Positions 38,571 to 41,769 of a DNA stretch of 41,769 nt are shown piece after piece; position 1 is the first letter of the stretch; the number at the start of each line of letters is the position of its first letter. This DNA comes from an uncultured Lachnospiraceae bacterium. GTDB taxonomy: Bacteria; Bacillota; Clostridia; Lachnospirales; Lachnospiraceae. Position numbers and translations under genes: made by a program. A model generated the notes under the pieces. That model saw only the letters and a program-made list of their open reading frames with translations. It was not told where the DNA came from and did no database searches. Location: positions 1-41,769 of the forward strand of contig CALWMI010000050.1 in assembly GCA_944381745.1 (NCBI GenBank). Reading direction: 5' to 3'.

Positions 38571-39275
38571 ATGTTCAACATTTTAGTGTGCGACGATGAC
38601 AGGGAGATTGTGGAAGCGATAGAGATTTACCTGGCGCAGGAGGGCTACCATGTGCTGAAAGCCTACGATGGGATTGAGGCGCTGGAACAGATGAGGAAGA
38701 ACGAGATCCACCTGCTGATTATAGATGTGATGATGCCCAGGCTGGACGGGATCCGGGCGACGCTGAAGATCCGGGAGGAGAACAGCCTGCCGATTATCAT
38801 CCTGTCCGCCAAGTCCGAGGACGCGGACAAAATCCTGGGACTGAATATCGGGGCGGACGACTATGTGGCCAAGCCTTTCAATCCGCTGGAGCTGGTGGCC
38901 CGGGTCAAGTCCCAGCTGCGGCGGTATACGAAGCTGGGAAGCCTGGCGGAGGAGAGCGCGAAGATTTACCGCAACGGCGGCCTGGAGCTGGACGACGACC
39001 GCAAGGAGGTCACTGTGGACGGCCAGCCGGTGAAGCTGACGCCGATCGAGTACAATATCCTTCTGCTGCTGATGCGCAACCAGGGAAAGGTGTTTTCCAT
39101 CCACCAGATCTATGAGAGCATCTGGAACGAGGAGGCATACGGGGCGGAGAACACGGTGGCGGTCCATATCCGCCATATCCGGGAGAAGATCGAGATCAAC
39201 CCGAAGGAACCCCGCTATCTCAAGGTGGTGTGGGGGATCGGCTATAAAATGGAAAAGGCAGGGGACGGGAATTAG
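38571..39275 (+). CDS. OmpR/PhoB-family response regulator
   Basis: 234 residues. Receiver domain with acidic pocket CDDD (8-10), phosphoacceptor Asp52 in LIIDVMMPRLDG, ILSAKSE and the Lys of VAKPFNP. Winged-helix DNA-binding domain from about 135, with TPIEYNILLLLMRNQGKVFS and a late YLKVVWGIGYKM. Controls genes in response to its partner kinase, encoded 29 bases downstream. Target genes are not indicated by the window. Confidence 0.96.
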   Translation: MFNILVCDDDREIVEAIEIYLAQEGYHVLKAYDGIEALEQMRKNEIHLLIIDVMMPRLDGIRATLKIREENSLPIIILSAKSEDADKILGLNIGADDYVAKPFNPLELVARVKSQLRRYTKLGSLAEESAKIYRNGGLELDDDRKEVTVDGQPVKLTPIEYNILLLLMRNQGKVFSIHQIYESIWNEEAYGAENTVAVHIRHIREKIEINPKEPRYLKVVWGIGYKMEKAGDGN

Positions 39276-39304
39276 GGAGCCGTCCAGGAGGAGGCGAAGG
39301 AAGG

Positions 39305-41769
39305 ATGAAAAAGAGCGAGAGGCGCAAGCTTGTGCTATCTGTGATACAGCATATATGCCTGGCAGGGATTTTTGCCTGCCTGGCGGTCAATCTGTTGTTC
39401 TTAGGCGATTACGGGATCGAGGGGATTTCTGCGTCCCGCTATACCGATACGGAGAATTTCCAGTACTACTTTGAAGATTACGTGCAGATGGCGGCGGAGT
39501 CCGTCCGCTACAGCCGGCTGTTCGAGACAGATGGAGAGCTGGATCTGGACAAGGAGCTGGCGGTGGAGATCTATGGGGACGGGGAATACCATACGCTCCA
39601 CTACCGCCTGGGCGACCTGGTGCTGTGGATGAACCGGGGCGTGTCCGGGGAGGAGGTGGGCTTCCTGGAGGATACCGCTCTGGGACAGCCTGCGGACTAC
39701 GGGAGAGCTGGCAGCGGGGTACGGCATGAGGGGCATGCCCAGGACGGACAGGCGCAGAGCGTGCTGGAGCAGGTGACAAGGGATGCCCAGAACCGTATGT
39801 TTGGCAGAGGGTTTGTGAACGTAGGGGGCGCAGGCTGGGCTGCGGAAGATGTGTTGGAGCAGGATGAGGCGGTGGAATATGCGGAAGATACACAGCAGCA
39901 GGGAGAGGACGGGGCGAAGAGCCTGGCCCCTGTGTCGGTGTACTGCCTGAGCCAGGAGTATGCGCCGCTGGAGTATGGAAGCCTGGAGGAGGCAGCCAGG
40001 GAATGGCAGCTGAGCACGCCTGCCCTGGAGGACATGTACCGGCAGGTGTATGAGCAGCTGTCCTACTATACAGACAGTATCTACGCCTACCAGTACGATC
40101 AGACGGCGCTTGCGCAGGAGTACACGAATTTCCGGTGGTATGCGGCCTGCGAGGACGGGACAGCCTACACCAATATGCCGCAGGCCGCAGGCGTGGAGGA
40201 GGCCAGGGCGCTGCTTCAGGAGGCAGGGGCGGTGTACCTGGAGGCGGACACCGGGCTTCTGGCCTACGAGGGCGTGGGCGCAAGCTTCGGCGGCAATGCG
40301 GCGGCCTATGTGACCGTGCGCAACTGGAATTCCTACACCGGCGACAGCCTGGGCTACACCTGGGTGTGCGGCGTGGACACCGAAGGGGAGGCTGCAGATG
40401 TCTTCGCAGAGGATATCCGGGATTATGCCTCTGGCAGGCGGGCGGCCATTGCGGCCATCGTCTTGGGGATCCTCTGCGCGGTGGGCTACGTGACCTGTTT
40501 TGCGGTGCTGACAGTTATGGCCGGGCATGTGGACGGCTGTGAGGGCATTTCCCTGCGGCTCATCGACCACTGGAAGACGGAGCTGGAGCTCCTCCTCTTC
40601 GGGGGGCTGGCGGCGGCGCTGCTGACCGCAGACTATGTGATCGTGATGGGAGCGCTCTCGGCATATGAGTCCCTGGTGGTTCCGGGGACGGCGGCGGTGT
40701 GCCTGGCGGCTGTGGTCTCCGACACGGCGCTGATGTGCGGCTGGCTCAGCCTGACACGCCGCCTGAAGGCGGGGAATCTCTACACAGGCAGTTTCCTGGC
40801 AGATCTGGTGGACTCGGTCAGCGGCTGTCCCTCGGCGTGGAAGGCCTGGGCGGCTTATCTGGTGTTCCTGCTGGCAAATCTGTTCCTGGTGCTCCTGGGC
40901 TTTCAGGCGCCGCTCCTGATTGTGGCGGCGGCGGTGGCCGACATCCTGCTGGGCGCTGTCCTGATCAGGGAAAAGGGCAGGCGGCAGCGGATTGTGGAGG
41001 GCATCGAGCGCATCAGCGGCGGGGATATGGATTACCAAGTTCCCACGGAGGAGCTCAAGGGCGATAACCTCAGGCTTGCCCAGGCGGTGAACCATATCCG
41101 GGAGGGGCTGTCCAACGCGGTGGAGAAGAGCCTGAAAAGCGAGCGGCTGAAGACAGACCTGATCACCAATGTCTCCCACGACATCAAGACGCCCCTCACC
41201 TCCATCATCAACTATATTGATCTGATCAAGCGGGAAAATATCCAGGATGAGAAGGTGCAGGGCTACCTGGAGGTGCTGGAGGCCAAGTCCCAGCGGCTGA
41301 AAACCCTCACGGAGGATTTGGTGGAGGCCTCCAAGGCCAGCTCCGGCAACGTGACGCTGGAGTTTATCAACATTGATTTCGTGGAGCTGGTGAACCAGAC
41401 GAACGGGGAGTTCGCGGAAAAATTTGCCGGCAGGAGGCTGGAGCTGGTGACCAGCCTGCCCGAGCCGCCGGTGTATGTCAAGGCGGACGGACGCAGGCTG
41501 TGGCGGGTGGTGGAGAACCTGTACAGCAATGTGGCTAAGTATGCGATGGAGGGCACCCGGGTCTACGTGGATTTGACAGCGGATGAGCTGGAGGTGGCCT
41601 TCTCCGTGAAAAACATTTCCCAGCAGCCGCTGAATATCCGCGCCGACGAGCTGACCGAGCGGTTCGTCCGGGGGGACGTCTCCAGGAGCACGGAGGGGAG
41701 CGGGCTGGGACTGTCCATCGCCAAGAGCCTGACCGAGCTGCAGCACGGAGAATTTGAGATTTATTTGGA
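39305..41769 (+). CDS. sensor histidine kinase (3' end cut by window)
   Basis: 821 residues are visible from ATG 39305. One membrane helix at about 9-34, a large extracellular sensor region of about 340 residues (acidic, Gln/Tyr rich, no recognised domain), then several membrane helices (about 377-560), a HAMP-like segment (RIVEGIERISGGDMDYQV) and the kinase: phosphoacceptor His625 in NVSHDIKTPLTSIINYIDL, N box VENLYSNVAKYA and G box TEGSGLGLSIAKSL. Only the last part of the ATPase domain is missing. The extra group of helices between sensor and kinase is more than usual for this class. GGAGGCGAAGGAAGG precedes the start. Operon with the response regulator. Confidence 0.94.
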   Translation, partial: MKKSERRKLVLSVIQHICLAGIFACLAVNLLFLGDYGIEGISASRYTDTENFQYYFEDYVQMAAESVRYSRLFETDGELDLDKELAVEIYGDGEYHTLHYRLGDLVLWMNRGVSGEEVGFLEDTALGQPADYGRAGSGVRHEGHAQDGQAQSVLEQVTRDAQNRMFGRGFVNVGGAGWAAEDVLEQDEAVEYAEDTQQQGEDGAKSLAPVSVYCLSQEYAPLEYGSLEEAAREWQLSTPALEDMYRQVYEQLSYYTDSIYAYQYDQTALAQEYTNFRWYAACEDGTAYTNMPQAAGVEEARALLQEAGAVYLEADTGLLAYEGVGASFGGNAAAYVTVRNWNSYTGDSLGYTWVCGVDTEGEAADVFAEDIRDYASGRRAAIAAIVLGILCAVGYVTCFAVLTVMAGHVDGCEGISLRLIDHWKTELELLLFGGLAAALLTADYVIVMGALSAYESLVVPGTAAVCLAAVVSDTALMCGWLSLTRRLKAGNLYTGSFLADLVDSVSGCPSAWKAWAAYLVFLLANLFLVLLGFQAPLLIVAAAVADILLGAVLIREKGRRQRIVEGIERISGGDMDYQVPTEELKGDNLRLAQAVNHIREGLSNAVEKSLKSERLKTDLITNVSHDIKTPLTSIINYIDLIKRENIQDEKVQGYLEVLEAKSQRLKTLTEDLVEASKASSGNVTLEFINIDFVELVNQTNGEFAEKFAGRRLELVTSLPEPPVYVKADGRRLWRVVENLYSNVAKYAMEGTRVYVDLTADELEVAFSVKNISQQPLNIRADELTERFVRGDVSRSTEGSGLGLSIAKSLTELQHGEFEIYL

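Noticed and set aside
39401-41746. Very long open frame antisense to the histidine kinase
   Set aside because: Caused by high GC at third codon positions. It has no ribosome site, is His/Gln/Pro rich, and lies opposite a gene with clear kinase motifs.

Overview
The window looks like chromosome from a GC-rich anaerobic Firmicute, most likely a Lachnospiraceae-type gut clostridium. The grounds are strong sigma-A promoters, GGAGG ribosome sites, a stand-alone S1 protein, DUF1934, TSCPD and LdcA families, and Gram-positive style lipoproteins. No rRNA, tRNA, IS element, integrase, phage gene or CRISPR array was recognised. Both edges cut genes: ribosomal protein S1 on the left and a sensor histidine kinase on the right.

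Layout. 1-11 kb is mostly housekeeping and envelope: rpsA, a YwaF-like membrane protein, murI with DUF1934, a 3-hydroxyacyl-CoA dehydrogenase, an unknown membrane-anchored protein, cardiolipin synthase, an anchored beta-propeller protein, a free-standing E2-like acyltransferase fold and an exported FKBP/trigger-factor-like lipoprotein. 11.3-22.3 kb is a catabolic island: a GntR/FCD regulator, a DHDPS-superfamily lyase, a complete branched-chain-amino-acid-type ABC importer, a three-gene redox module (GlpA-like FAD/[2Fe-2S] dehydrogenase, FAD/NAD oxidoreductase, DUF1667 Fe-S protein) and a LarA-superfamily (nickel-pincer type) isomerase. I infer import, epimerisation, oxidation and aldol cleavage of an unidentified hydroxy acid. 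22.4-26.6 kb holds a ribokinase-family gene with a long structured leader, then a GT2-GtrA fusion and a GT-C-like membrane protein. 26.6-29 kb has an LD-carboxypeptidase, a ferredoxin-type aldo/keto reductase and a TSCPD protein.

29.1-34.3 kb is a compact acyl-activation and reduction locus: acyl carrier protein, metallo-beta-lactamase-fold hydrolase, LuxE-family acyl-protein synthetase, LuxC-family acyl reductase and an AMP-forming ligase. It resembles the fatty-acid reductase half of a lux operon without luciferase. 34.3-38.3 kb on the minus strand carries a Y-family polymerase, a Nudix hydrolase and a translationally coupled marR-MATE pair. 38.4 kb to the end is an OmpR-type two-component system.

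A recurring non-coding theme is short tandem repeats at control positions. A 9 x 16 bp array abuts the murI promoter -35, a 26 bp array abuts the marR promoter -35, and related 15 bp GAAGAATA arrays fill two intergenic gaps (murI/DUF1934 and hydrolase/luxE-like). The beta-propeller gene contains a 39 bp coding repeat.
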